A stretch of DNA of 64,000 nt from Marisa cornuarietis (lineage: Eukaryota; Mollusca; Gastropoda; Architaenioglossa; Ampullariidae). The stretch's first letter is position 1. Each line of letters opens with the position of its first letter. A program made the translations under genes and the position numbers. The stretch lies in contig SMMW01000592.1 in assembly GCA_004794655.1 (NCBI GenBank), forward strand, positions 1,896,001 to 1,960,000, given 5' to 3'. Of the stretch, positions 12,151 to 22,429 are shown piece by piece. The notes beneath the pieces were generated by a model that saw only the letters and a program-made list of their open reading frames with translations, was not told the DNA's origin and searched no databases.

Positions 12151-14911
12151 GCTAATGCCGCTGCAGTTGTCGTGTGACGGCGGTCGGAGTGATGCATGTT
12201 GTGCAGCACATGGATGAACCATTCATCAGCGACTCTGTTGATGCCTGCTGCTGCAGTCTGATCGTCGGCTCGCAGCCGCACACGCAGAGTCGGCTGACAA
12301 GGCTACACTTCAGTTTTGTCTGGCTCACCACGCGCCCTGTCCACAGTCCTTTAGACTCAATTAATCTCTGCAGCCTGTGACTCAGAGTTGCTAAACAGCG
12401 TCGGGTAGAGAGCTTTGCGACCATCACACAGCTCCTAGAGTGAGAGAAACAAGTGTTTTTGTAAAACTGTATCTGTAAATATGTGTGTGGGTAGAGAGGA
12501 GTTGGGTATTTTTGTGTGTTTAAATGAAGGTGTGCGTGCATGTGTTTGTTAGCGGTTAGACGTGTTTAAGTGTATTTGTAAATATATAAGTGTGAGAGTT
12601 TGTCTTTGAAATCTCTTTCAAGAGCAATCGTCGGTCGAGAGTAGACAGATAATTAATAATAACCGGAGAATAATTTAGAATTGTTCAAGATAGAAAGAGA
12701 GACGTGTCCTGTTCCACATCTCTAGACAAGCACAATTCTGCCTACATGCGTTCTGAAGAGAGAAAAGAGAACAGAACAAATCCTCTTCTTTCCCCCCCCC
12801 CCCAGCTTCTTGCAGCATTGCCTAGACTTTAACCCACCACAGCCCCACCCATTTCTGCTTTTCATCTCTGCGCAGTTTTGCTGGCTCGTAACTTTGATGT
12901 TAATCTTTGCAGTTTGTTTTCCACCCGATAAACAGGCCTGCCCAAGCCCCCCCCCCCCCATACCCCTATTTCAGGCTGTATGCACGACACCAGGTGCCTG
13001 CGTTCACGCACGTCGCGGTTACAAATGGAATGCCGAGTGTAATCGCGAGTCGGGGAGACAGGGAAACCTGGCTCGTGAGCGTCACGTGAAATCGGCGCGC
13101 CATGAAATAAATGAGCGAGAGGAGAATAAAGAAATGGAGGCAGAAATTCTTCGTCAACTTGGAATCGCTACAATGTTCGTTTATTTTCACAAACGGGACC
13201 CGTGTCAACGGAAGGAACAAGTCACTTCTCCCTCCACCTACACACAACCATCAACCTTCTCCCCTCCCTCCCACACACTGGATTTTCTTTTTCTTTGGAC
13301 TAAGGATTGACGTAAGCCCGGGTTCATGCGTGCTGCTTACTGTCTAGACCTTTTATCATACTTATTAATCAGGCAGATAAGGCAAGGAAGTGACTCGGTA
13401 GGCTGGATTCAAACAGTTACGATGCTGACGAAAAACGGGATGTGAGCATTAGCAGCTTTTTTTAACATTTCCGGGAACATGAGCTTTCTTTCTAGGAAAA
13501 AAACATACAAAGCAAAAATATCGTGAGGTGGAAGTAAACAAAACGCCGAGAAACAAGTCCGGTTAGTGGGCGATCGCCTTGCTAGGCGCGGTGCAGTTGC
13601 GAGGCTGGCGAGGAATGAAACAAACTTCAAAGTTGATGTGGTAGTAGGCTCATCTACCACCACCCAACTTCCGGTCGTATTGTGGTGGCGAGAGGTGAAA
13701 CTGCTCCAGCAAGTAATCGTCCGCACCATCGTACACCATCTCCGAAAAAAGGGTTAGTAAAATAGTGAAGGAAGCTTGTCTAATTTGCGCACGCGAGATT
13801 TCGCAGCCCAGCTTGGGGTCGTCGGTTCGAGACTCGCTAGAGGTAGTGATGAAAGGAGTGGGGATCCCTTTTGTCCACCCAACAAAAATGTGTATCTGAA
13901 TGTTGAAAGACGTGATGAGAAGAAGACGTTTGAGTTTCTTTTAGACACAGTGAGCCCCTTACAATTCACTCCCCTTGTTCAGCTTCATCTTCTCCAACCC
14001 ATCCCTCAGACGTTAGTTTCTTCTTTCCTTTATTGAGAAACTAAACAGAGTACCCGGATTAATTTTGGCCGCTAACTCTTTCAGCTGTGATTTTGTGTCA
14101 ACTTTCGATCTGTCTCTTAATTTTAGTTAAGCTGTAAGGGTATATCGAAATAATGAAACGCCTTATATAGTCTTTATCTTCCGTACCCTGACAGCTCATG
14201 TTCGGCATTTAGTTCGCATCGTTTAGACCAAAACCATCCACTACACTCTGTTTTATTTATATAACCAAGCTGGTTTAATGCCTCCTTCGTATTAATGAAT
14301 CAGACTGCAGACAACTCTATTGACGATCAGAGAAATATAAAAGTTTTAGTCATCTGGTAGAAGCGTTTGTAAAAGAAAGTACGTCAATTTTTCAAGGAGC
14401 TCGTGTAATCTTTGTACCTCTCATACAGGTGCGAGTCCCTTTCTCCCGTGCACGCAAAAGTATTTTTCAAAATCTTCAGTCACTGTAATGTTGCCCAACA
14501 ACTATCCAACTGTTGATGCTGTAATCGTAAGTAACCCCACATGACAGAGACAAAAACCTACATGTACACGCCGATTTGTGATTTTACCAACTTCAGAACT
14601 CGTAATTAATCCAGGTAACCAAGAGCTGACAGCAGTCTAAAAAGAAAATTAAAAAATTATTATCGGAAGCCAAACACTAGTTAAATACAAATCTGTTTTC
14701 TACATTAGACTTTTACTTACAGTAAACCATATTGCCAAATACTTTCTCTGATTCTATTTCTAATATTCTTCGTTCTCTCTACGCTTCTGTTTTTTTTTTT
14801 TTTTCGGAACAGCTTTCTTATAAGGGGGACAACATGGCGGCCATAACAGAAATGGCTCGCGGCATTATCGTCTGCTCGCTCCACTCAATTGCCCAATTGT
14901 ACTTAATAAAC

Positions 14912-14972
14912 TAACCCTAACCCTAACCCTACCCCAAACCCTAACCCTAACCCCAAACCCTAACCCCAAACC
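14912..14972. repeat. Interstitial telomere-like (CCCTAA)n tract
   Basis: About ten units of CCCTAA and its variants CCCCAAA and CCCTACC in tandem on the plus strand. CCCTAA/TTAGGG is the telomere repeat of most animals. The tract is short, degenerate towards its right end and lies inside ordinary sequence, so it is an interstitial telomeric sequence and not a chromosome end. Confidence 0.9.
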
Positions 14973-16530
14973 TCTGACAAAATAACATAGACCAGCCTAT
15001 GACGTCACATCCCCCCCCCCACTTTAAGAAAGTTCTGCTTTTTTTTCTTTAACCTTAAGTGCAGTGAATTGCGAGATGTTTATAAACCTTTTCTTTTTGT
15101 TTGTTTTTTCTCTTTTCTTTAACTCACTTCTGTTTTTGTGAAGATGTGCCCAACTAAGCGAGAAATTCAAGACACGTTGAGCCAAAAGACAGAGTAGAAC
15201 GTGACACATCACGACAAGGTTACGGGACGTGAGGCGCGACGCCTTTCAACACTGTGACAACGGTGTGGCTACAAATGTCTAAGTCTCTAAGAAAAATGTA
15301 CGAAAATGCACAACAGTGAAAAAGCAGAAGAGACAAAACTATCATTCTTCTTTCATCTCCGTCGTTACCTTCCATTACCCTACATCTGACATTTGAACCT
15401 TTTCGTATAGACAAACTTTTCGTGTTGAGTTTAGTTACGTCTGTCCGATGACAAGGACCAAAATCCCCGAAGTCCCCCCCTCCACCCCAGATATCTCACA
15501 CATATACACACTCTATACCCACCTCCACGTAAAGTTTGAGTAAACTTTTAGTCTTCTCTGAAAGTATCCTAGGGAGGAACCCCGGACGAATGTTTCGTCG
15601 GGAACGTTATCTGAACAAATTTTCTTACTAAAAATAGATTACATCTAGGACAAAAGGGAGGTGAAAACGGGGTTTGATTGCTGTTTAAAAGGCTGATCAC
15701 CAATTCATCTGGTGTCGTCTCTCGCGACGCAGGCATCCCCCCCCCACTCCACATCACCAACCTTCTAGACAGCTTCGCCTAGTCCTGGGCCTGGGTTGTC
15801 TATCATTAATCTGACAGGAGTCTTCTATCATCGGCGTTTTTTTCCCCCTTTACTTCGAGGGTTCAAGTATAAAGTATCTCGTATCTTGTATCTTTACACC
15901 CACGTCGCTCCTGTTACAGATGTCTGATCAGCCCAGACACCTTCGCACACAGTTTGCTCTTTACCTGTAGTTAGATATTTTTCAAGTTTGTACCTGATGA
16001 CGTGATTGTGGGCTATATTAGGGGCCTGTGCTTATTCATCCAACTACAGGGGGCAAATAAGCGAGACACGTCACCTACCCAGCAAAATGTCTCAGGAGCA
16101 AAACCTCTCAACGGACTTGTATACAGTACTTCTAATGGCTGATTGATTCAGAGGCGGAAAACTACTGGGTTGTTGAGTCCATTTTCGCTGCACCTGACTA
16201 CGCTGATTTCTTTTTTATTACACAACTTCGCATGTCTGTTGAAGTCTTAAAAATGAAGATAATGTTCGTCATAGTGTAATGAACGTTGATACTATGAAGT
16301 AATAAATACATACATTTTCACTGTAGAACAATTCATAAAAGTAAGCCATGCAGTTATGTGATCTAAGTCGTCGTATATTCGTAGCACCAAATGCAAGCAT
16401 AAATAAAACTTCATAATGACAGGAAACCAGAAATCTGACAGGGATGCTCTCTGAAGCATTAAAGAAAGAAAGAAAGAAAGAAAGAAATTTTTGAAAGTTT
16501 GCTTAGGCTTTTAAGATCTTGTTAAAGTGT
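14973..16530. other. Intergenic, no gene recognised
   Basis: Contains a perfect CRE-like TGACGTCA at 15000-15007, a C run at 15010-15019 and an AAAG tetranucleotide run at 16463-16486. No coding segment with a recognisable domain was found. Confidence 0.5.
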
Positions 16531-16533
16531 TAA

Positions 16534-16700
16534 TTGTCTGATCTCCGACTGTCCTGCCTTTCTCATAAATTTGAAAAGATCAAGAATTTTGCGCCATGGC
16601 TTTTTCTCGGAACACGGAAACGCTATTCTCTGCTGTGTGCTGTCCATTGGTTACCCGTTCATGCGAGTACTAATCAGGTAAATTGTCTGTCATGTGTTAG
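16534..16700 (+). pseudogene. LINE reverse-transcriptase C-terminal scrap
   Basis: The open frame contains a decayed version of the region just after the RT core in L2/CR1/Jockey-like elements: a K-x-QN-x-AARL-like segment (FEKIKNFAPWL) followed by the almost invariant LHWLPV-like motif (seen as VHWLPVHAS). No catalytic residues lie in this fragment. It is a dead-on-arrival LINE scrap. Confidence 0.55.
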
Positions 16701-17389
16701 CACTTCTCCCCCTGCTTCCTGCGATTCCTGTTTCCCTTTACTTCTCACTCTTTGACTAGAATGTTGTGATTCTTGCAAAAATCGCAGTGTCATGCTGCCT
16801 GCTTCTGAAACAAAAAATACACAACCAAACACTGGAACTCCGCTCAAAAACTCCATTAACGGTGAAGTGATCCATGCAGTTGAAGCAAATCTTTTCTGTA
16901 AATATTAGTCAAGGTTAGATGTCACATTAAACACGTGCATAGTGTTTTGCCTGTTGTCGTTCATTGCTCTCTTGTCAGGTGTGCCTCATTTTTATTCTTT
17001 TGGAGAAAATGTGCCTGAAATTCCATCTTTTTCTTCTTCTTTCTTGATCTGATCAGCGATATTGTAACATGTGTGATACTGCACTACACAAGGTGATCAT
17101 GTTATTATAAGTGTTACATGTGTAATTAGCACGCATTGTTTTTACAATCTTTAAAACGTCTCGTATGCAATTTAATGTCGTGTATACATGCATTTTCTAC
17201 TGTCATGGCACTGAGCTATTTAACAATTTATTTAACATCCTCACAATGAATCGTTTAGTTGATTTCTGACAAATCTATAGATTACAAATATAAACTTTAT
17301 TTTTACGGGTATGATTTCTTTGAATTAAAATGTTTATCGCTTTTGTCACATTAACAATTATCAAATTAACAAATAGATCCCTACTAAAT

Positions 17390-17640
17390 AAATAAATAAA
17401 CGCAAAATTTGTACAGCACATACTCACGCTACTAAGGAGCATGCGCTTAACGCATAAGAAGAACGAATCAACGAGACATGGGCAGCATACGAGAGACAGA
17501 AACACAAGCAAACAACATAAAACTACGGAAGAATGAACAACAGTACCGATGATGAATAAAAGACAATTACAGAAAACGCACAGAGGAACCAAGTAACAAG
17601 GACTGAGTGTCGTGATTTTGCAAAAAAGGAAGACGAGCAG
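17390..17640 (-). repeat. LINE 3'-tail copy (L2-like)
   Basis: Read on the minus strand this segment resembles the plus-strand segment at 37590-37830. Both are T/C-rich, carry a GCGCTAAGAGCATGCTC-like or CGTTAAGCGCATGCTCC-like box, then GTGAATATG/GTGAGTATG-C-GCTATACAAAT-type sequence, and end in short TTA or TTTA repeats. It explains the hydrophobic 167-codon minus-strand ORF at 17275-17778, which is therefore not a membrane protein gene. Confidence 0.5.
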
Positions 17641-17941
17641 GAAAGAAGTAATAAGTGGATATGGGGGAAAGGGTGTGAAAAAGACTAGCATTGTGGAAAC
17701 TGAAGTCACGAGAGTAACATCCCTGAAATCTGACACAAATAGACCAAACTTCCAATTTATGAGAGATCGTAATACCAATTCGGCTACTTGGTGGTTCGTT
17801 TACAAACGAATCTCGTTCGACAGTTGCATTATTTCTCTACTTAGCTACCAACCCATGAGGTGTTTCGGGGCGAGGAAAGAGACATCTTAACAATGTTCTT
17901 GCAATAATTTGCGTCAGCAGTCTGTATGTCATCTGCTTCCA

Positions 17942-17969
17942 TGACGTCAGATCTGACGTGACGTGACGT
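17942..17969 (+). promoter_or_regulatory. CRE/ATF-like TGACG cluster upstream of the SKICH gene
   Basis: TGACGTCA (17942-17949), a perfect palindromic CRE, is followed within 20 bases by three more overlapping TGACGT/TGACGTG copies. The cluster lies about 265-290 bases before the start codon at 18232. CREB/ATF-family factors bind such sites. A dense cluster this close to a start codon suggests a promoter element, but the transcription start was not located. Confidence 0.45.
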
Positions 17970-18231
17970 TTCCCTTGTTGATTGCCTGCAAAGACTGTTG
18001 AGAGTCTGGCTTCCTTGAAGTCGAGGCTCCACTTTTAGGTTTATTTATTTTTTTTTTCTCCCTCCTCTTTTTCTTTGTTTCCTTTAAAACTGTCGCCTAC
18101 ACAAGAGAGCGCCGGACCTCGGGTGGTCTTAAGACCACGTCCCAGCTCCTCCCTCTAGAGGTAATCCTCACTTTGGCTGACCCCAAACTACCGCCAGGCG
18201 CTTCAGCAGCCTTGCACCACACCCTCGAGCC

Positions 18232-21200
18232 ATGACAGCCTGGGCCAGTGATTCGTGCCACACGCTGAGCGACACGGATATCGAAACGATCAGCCAGGAG
18301 GAGCTGGTGATCTTTGATACCGTTCAGACATGCTACTCCAACCAGAAGGACATAATAGTGCTGTACACTTCCGGAACAGCGGTGGAGCACTGCCGGAGCC
18401 ACTGGATAGGCCTGTTCAAGAAAGGTTGGCAGACGACTTCAGATTTCTCTTTGCACCAGTGGGTTCCTTTCGATCCGATCAGCATATGGCAGCCACGCAG
18501 AAGGAGGACTATCTTCCCCCAAGCGGATGTGAGCAGGCTTTCGGGAAGCTTTCAGTTTTTGTACGTGGCGGGGGAGGAACAGGTCCTCGGGGTGAGTGAA
18601 ACGTTTCAGATTTCCGATAAAGAGTTACCTGCAGGGAGCGCCCTTCACAATCAACCTCCGCATTCGTTGTCCCTTCACAACCTGGAACTTTCCTCTTTGT
18701 TGTCGTCATCGTCCGAAGACCATGAACATGGTGAGGACAAAGTGAACAAGATCAGGTCGTTATCGGATCACACTTTAGCCCAAACCACAAACTCTAGCTT
18801 CAAAAGCAATGCGGTTAATTCCTTGCAGGACTCGACTACCCTGTCCGCCTTTCATCTCCCTTTAAACAAGAAAGGTTTCTATCAAAAACTCAAGTTTGTC
18901 ACGCACGAAAATGAAGGGAACGCTAGAAGTAGTTACGAAGATCTAAATTACCTCAACCTTTCTGCGTCTTCGCCACAAGGTACCAAGCTCATACAAGAGT
19001 TAGAAGACAACCTTCAGTCGAGCAGCATCAATTTTTCTCCATATGAGCAAAATACCTTAACGAATCCCATTCGTTTTCACCCCTATCAGAGGCTGCGCCA
19101 ATCACTAGCACTTTCAATGTCATATAAGAACTTACACAGTTTGTGGCGGGAGGTGTACCGTAATGCTCTCCCTGAGTCCAACTTCTCAAGTTTCGATCCT
19201 TTCAAATCATTAATAACTTCCGACGTGAATAAATTTAAAGTTTGGAAAACGGCATCTACCAATGACATTAAAGAAGATATTTCTCGTTTAAGATGGAAGG
19301 TGATTTCAAAGATCCAGAAGCCACCACCCCACAATAGCCAGAGTCCAGAAGCCGAGAGGAAATATGGTGGTACGGATGAGGTTAGCAGCGATTGCAGAGT
19401 CCTTGAAAAGAAGAGTCAAAATGTTGTCAAAAGCGTGCTTCGAGAGTCTGCAAGGAAAATGCCGTCGGAGAACGACGAGAGAGAACGTCACAGAACTGCA
19501 CGCAAATCTTTAACGAATTTTACATTCTCTTTCAGAGGGAACAAAATGTCAAAGGCTTTAGCGCCGACATGGCCAGGAAACGTCATCTTGCCCATGTCAG
19601 AGGTCGAGAAGAATACGATAAAGACCTCAGCTGACCCGTGTATAAACGCCCGTGAAGATGAAGCATGCAGAGGAAATCACTCCCTTGCGACTACAGCAGC
19701 AACTGTCCACCTACAGCTGCCAGACCAGACTGGCGCTTTTCATGCTTCTGCTGGCTCCAGTACGGATAAGCCCAACATCGAATCAAAGCTCCAGGGAATG
19801 TTCCTTGGCGTGTCGCGACGGCGCAAGCGACCGGGGATGGTTCTGAACGGCAAAGTCTCCAGCGCGAAGAAGCGTCACCTGTCCCACGTGAAACTTTCGG
19901 GTAGGCATTTGCATGTCGGGTCCATGGCAGATGCGAGTGAGTCAGAACTCGTACGCACCTGTTTCTCTGGTGAAGCGACGGGACAGCTAGCGGAGATGAC
20001 AGAGCAAATAGCTCTGCTTGACACGGCGCTATTGGAGGCCCTGAAGGAAAACGCAGAATTGCGAGGCAAGCTGTTGTGCATGGACGAGAAGATGCAGAAG
20101 ATGAATCAAGATAGCAGTGCGGACAAAGCCGCTCTCAACACAAACATCAGGGAGCAAAAGGAACGAAAGTCCTCGCGTCGAAGTCGGGCGATTTCCGAGA
20201 AGCAGACGACCAAGAAGAGCACGACGATAACGAAAGATGATGTCAAAACGCAGGAACCAAGCAATCTCCCTAAAACGACACACCCTTCCTCCCAGAGAAG
20301 TAATGATCAAAATTGTTGCGAAAAAGTCGCCAACGCAGTGGTCACGCAGTCCTCTCCACGCAGCAGAGGTAGAGGACCCAACAGCGGCCAAGCTGAATCG
20401 TCGGGGCAGGGTGCAAGTGTCAAGAAAGGCGCTTCTAAGCTTTCGGATGGATCGGCGAGAAAGACAACTGAAAAGATGCCCCCTGATACGCGCGCAGGCG
20501 CAAACGTATGCACTGACAAAGTCGTCAACACCTCATCGCCAAAACACTCGGTGGCGGTAAATTCAAGATCCGCCAGAAAACCTCAAACAACCCTACGTGG
20601 TCAGGAGGATAATCACTGCTACTGCCATCCCAACAAGTCCTCCAGCAACGTTATAAGCAACAGCCAGGAGCAGCACACTCCGGAGAAGTGGGACGTGGTC
20701 TCCTCCAAGCGCATGGTGCGCCTGAAACGGTTGGTGGCCCGCAAGAAGGAAGAGTTTGCGCAGCTGCGCGACAGCGTGGAGAAGGACAAACAGCGTGTCA
20801 AGGTCCTACAGGCGCAGCTGTGCGCAGTGCGCACGACTCTGTCCTTGGAAACGCGGCGACGCCTAACTGCCGAGAAGGACCTCAACGTCATCCGCATTCG
20901 CTTCTGGGAGCTGATCTCCGCGCGCAAGTGGCAGGGGTGGGGCGCCTTCAATGTAAGCAACGTCATGCTGTCCTCGGCTAACAGTCTCGGAATCTTCAGC
21001 GATGTACAGGAGCGAGAGTTTATGGGCCACCTCAACGCCCTGCCATGGAAAAACGAGAAGGGCAACCAAAATGAACCGAAGAAAGCGGAGAGATTTTCAG
21101 GATGGTGTGCCAAGAAAAAGGTAAATGTCCAGTCGATAAAAGGAGGCACGAACCTGAGCGGAGCGTGTGCTGACGAAAGGATGGCGGATGACGTTATAGG

Positions 21201-21831
21201 CGAGGATGAGGAGGTTGAGATAGAGAAGAGCATCAGAGATCTCCGGCGCAGTGTTACCTTCAGGCAGTACTTGCTGCCCCACGAGACGATCACCTCCGCA
21301 GGGCACAGCATGAAAGACAAGGACGTAAAGGCGAGCGCAGCTGCAGCTACAACATCCGCCAACACGACCGGCACCACCCTCACAACCGACACCCCCTCCG
21401 TCTGCCAGCCGCGCACCCGATCGTCCAGCAGCCGCAGTTCACGCTTCAAGAGTAAACAGGCGTCACTGAAAAATAGGGGGAAGGTAACGCGCAAACGGAA
21501 GGAATCAAACCTCAGTGCTCTCGAAGACGAATCGGTCACTAGCCCTACGCAGCAGATCCGCAGCCAGGCGGTCAGAGATCAGTCCCACCTCGGTCCCGAT
21601 CACAAAACGGAGTCGTATGAAGCTGACGACAGCGGAGTCGACGATGTGCTAGATGAGGACAGCAACAACTGGTCCCCGCCACCGACCAACGTGCAGTTGC
21701 AGGGTGCAAGGTCGTCTGTGGTCGTCGTCGCTGCCCCAAACAACAGCAGCCTGTTAAGTAGGCCGTCTGATGATCTCCTGGCCAAGCGGGGACTCTACAG
21801 TGGACGGTACTCGTCATTAGGCAAGCGATAG
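18232..21831 (+). CDS. SKICH-domain coiled-coil protein (TAX1BP1/CALCOCO-like)
   Basis: An uninterrupted 1199-codon frame. Residues 25-129 form a SKICH domain: HWIGLFKKGWQTTSDF matches the family W-[VI]-G-[IV]-F-x-x-GW-x-T block, and FQFLYV...VLGVSETFQI matches the closing YQFCYV...RGAS-x-PFQF block of TAX1BP1, NDP52 and CALCOCO1. A long Ser-rich, probably disordered region follows (about 130-585). Then come a short coiled coil (589-625, LLDTALLEALKENAELRGKL), a second basic/Ser-rich stretch and a stronger coiled coil (827-900). SKICH coiled-coil proteins act as selective autophagy receptors and transcription coactivators. A candidate LC3-interacting motif is Y235-E-D-L. I see no C-terminal zinc finger of the TAX1BP1 type. 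The start ATG is in good context (GAGCCATGA). GC rises strongly in the last third. The protein is longer than the vertebrate members known to me, and the single exon is unusual for the family. The 3' end may be spliced (see 22016-22425). Confidence 0.78.
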   Translation: MTAWASDSCHTLSDTDIETISQEELVIFDTVQTCYSNQKDIIVLYTSGTAVEHCRSHWIGLFKKGWQTTSDFSLHQWVPFDPISIWQPRRRRTIFPQADVSRLSGSFQFLYVAGEEQVLGVSETFQISDKELPAGSALHNQPPHSLSLHNLELSSLLSSSSEDHEHGEDKVNKIRSLSDHTLAQTTNSSFKSNAVNSLQDSTTLSAFHLPLNKKGFYQKLKFVTHENEGNARSSYEDLNYLNLSASSPQGTKLIQELEDNLQSSSINFSPYEQNTLTNPIRFHPYQRLRQSLALSMSYKNLHSLWREVYRNALPESNFSSFDPFKSLITSDVNKFKVWKTASTNDIKEDISRLRWKVISKIQKPPPHNSQSPEAERKYGGTDEVSSDCRVLEKKSQNVVKSVLRESARKMPSENDERERHRTARKSLTNFTFSFRGNKMSKALAPTWPGNVILPMSEVEKNTIKTSADPCINAREDEACRGNHSLATTAATVHLQLPDQTGAFHASAGSSTDKPNIESKLQGMFLGVSRRRKRPGMVLNGKVSSAKKRHLSHVKLSGRHLHVGSMADASESELVRTCFSGEATGQLAEMTEQIALLDTALLEALKENAELRGKLLCMDEKMQKMNQDSSADKAALNTNIREQKERKSSRRSRAISEKQTTKKSTTITKDDVKTQEPSNLPKTTHPSSQRSNDQNCCEKVANAVVTQSSPRSRGRGPNSGQAESSGQGASVKKGASKLSDGSARKTTEKMPPDTRAGANVCTDKVVNTSSPKHSVAVNSRSARKPQTTLRGQEDNHCYCHPNKSSSNVISNSQEQHTPEKWDVVSSKRMVRLKRLVARKKEEFAQLRDSVEKDKQRVKVLQAQLCAVRTTLSLETRRRLTAEKDLNVIRIRFWELISARKWQGWGAFNVSNVMLSSANSLGIFSDVQEREFMGHLNALPWKNEKGNQNEPKKAERFSGWCAKKKVNVQSIKGGTNLSGACADERMADDVIGEDEEVEIEKSIRDLRRSVTFRQYLLPHETITSAGHSMKDKDVKASAAAATTSANTTGTTLTTDTPSVCQPRTRSSSSRSSRFKSKQASLKNRGKVTRKRKESNLSALEDESVTSPTQQIRSQAVRDQSHLGPDHKTESYEADDSGVDDVLDEDSNNWSPPPTNVQLQGARSSVVVVAAPNNSSLLSRPSDDLLAKRGLYSGRYSSLGKR

Positions 21832-21845
21832 TTTCTCGTTGCATC

Positions 21846-21848
<3 letters not shown>

Positions 21849-21915
<67 letters not shown>
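21849..21915. repeat. (GT)33 microsatellite
   Basis: A perfect 67-base GT array that begins 18 bases after the SKICH ORF stop. It lies in the 3' UTR or in a short terminal intron, depending on which gene end is right. The Cys/Val ORFs that run through it are artefacts. Confidence 0.97.
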
Positions 21916-21916
<1 letters not shown>

Positions 21917-22015
21917 CAAGCCACGTAGGGAATGGCTTTGTCGTCGTCGTCGGTTTGCTTCCAAGTTGCTCAGACCGGTTCCTCACTCATGTCTGTTCTC
22001 CTTTCTCTCTGTCAG

Positions 22016-22425
22016 TGAAATTCACGCACAACGATTTACGGCCACGAGGCCAGCGACCAGCCAGCCACGTGGTGGTTCTCAGCGGAGCATCCTCCCAGCC
22101 TCCGCCTGATGTCGTCATGTCCGCCACCCCACTGACGTCACTTGTAGGTTGCAGCAACAGCCGTTTGGGTGGGAGACCGGACGCTGGGCTGGCGCCCAGT
22201 CCCCACCGTCCGGGGCACGCCAACCGCTTTCTCCCGCAGGGTGACGTAGATCTGCAGCAGCAAGGACCCAAGCCTCGGGCGCTGCACTTCGAGTACGACG
22301 ACAAGATGCTCAATCACAGCTTGAACCAGCAGATTCGGTTGGGCAGGTGTCTAACCAGTGGAATGCCCGTCACTCACACTTTGGCGGAAGAACATATGCA
22401 CCTCCATCACTCCCTTCCCGAGTGA
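22016..22425 (+). CDS. Candidate alternative terminal exon of the SKICH gene
   Basis: After a strong acceptor (CTTTCTCTCTGTCAG|TGAAATTC) a frame stays open for about 136 codons to a stop at 22423-22425. Its GC-rich third positions look like coding sequence and resemble the end of the 1199-codon ORF. The peptide has a Pro/Ser/Gly-rich start and ends in a His-rich tail (HMHLHHSLPE). A donor at 21758 (TTAA|GTAGGC) leaves phase 1, which fits this acceptor. That would give a 258-base intron holding the GT array and a protein of roughly 1311 aa in place of 1199. No known domain is visible. The alternative is that this is 3' UTR with a chance open frame. Confidence 0.4.
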
Positions 22426-22429
22426 GTCC

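Larger units (their letters stand above)
8431..14911. other. Intergenic, no gene recognised
   Basis: Contains CA microsatellites (8656-8692; a CG/CA run 10913-10968), a long CA-rich low-complexity region (11740-12150), two C runs (12793-12804, 12946-12959) and many short ORFs without domains. A B-box-like GGTTCGAGACTCG near 13825 may mark another degraded SINE. The ORFs at 9714-10028 (+) and 10195-10404 (-) are open for 60-105 codons but match nothing I recognise and lack clear splice sites. Confidence 0.5.

Noticed and set aside
17275..17778. Hydrophobic 167-codon minus-strand ORF resembling a membrane protein
   Set aside because: The sequence overlaps a T-rich LINE 3' tail that has another copy at 37.6-37.8 kb. 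The hydrophobicity comes from T-rich codons.
18592..18597. Perfect donor-like GTGAGT inside the SKICH domain
   Set aside because: The protein similarity to the SKICH family continues in frame directly across it (VLGVSETFQI), so it is not used as an intron start in the main product.
20619..21539. 306-codon minus-strand ORF
   Set aside because: It lies entirely antisense to the SKICH coding sequence. Its composition follows from GC-rich codons on the other strand and no domain is visible.
21572..21986. ORFs through the GT/CA array next to the SKICH gene on the minus strand
   Set aside because: They consist of Thr-His repeats from the microsatellite and antisense SKICH sequence.
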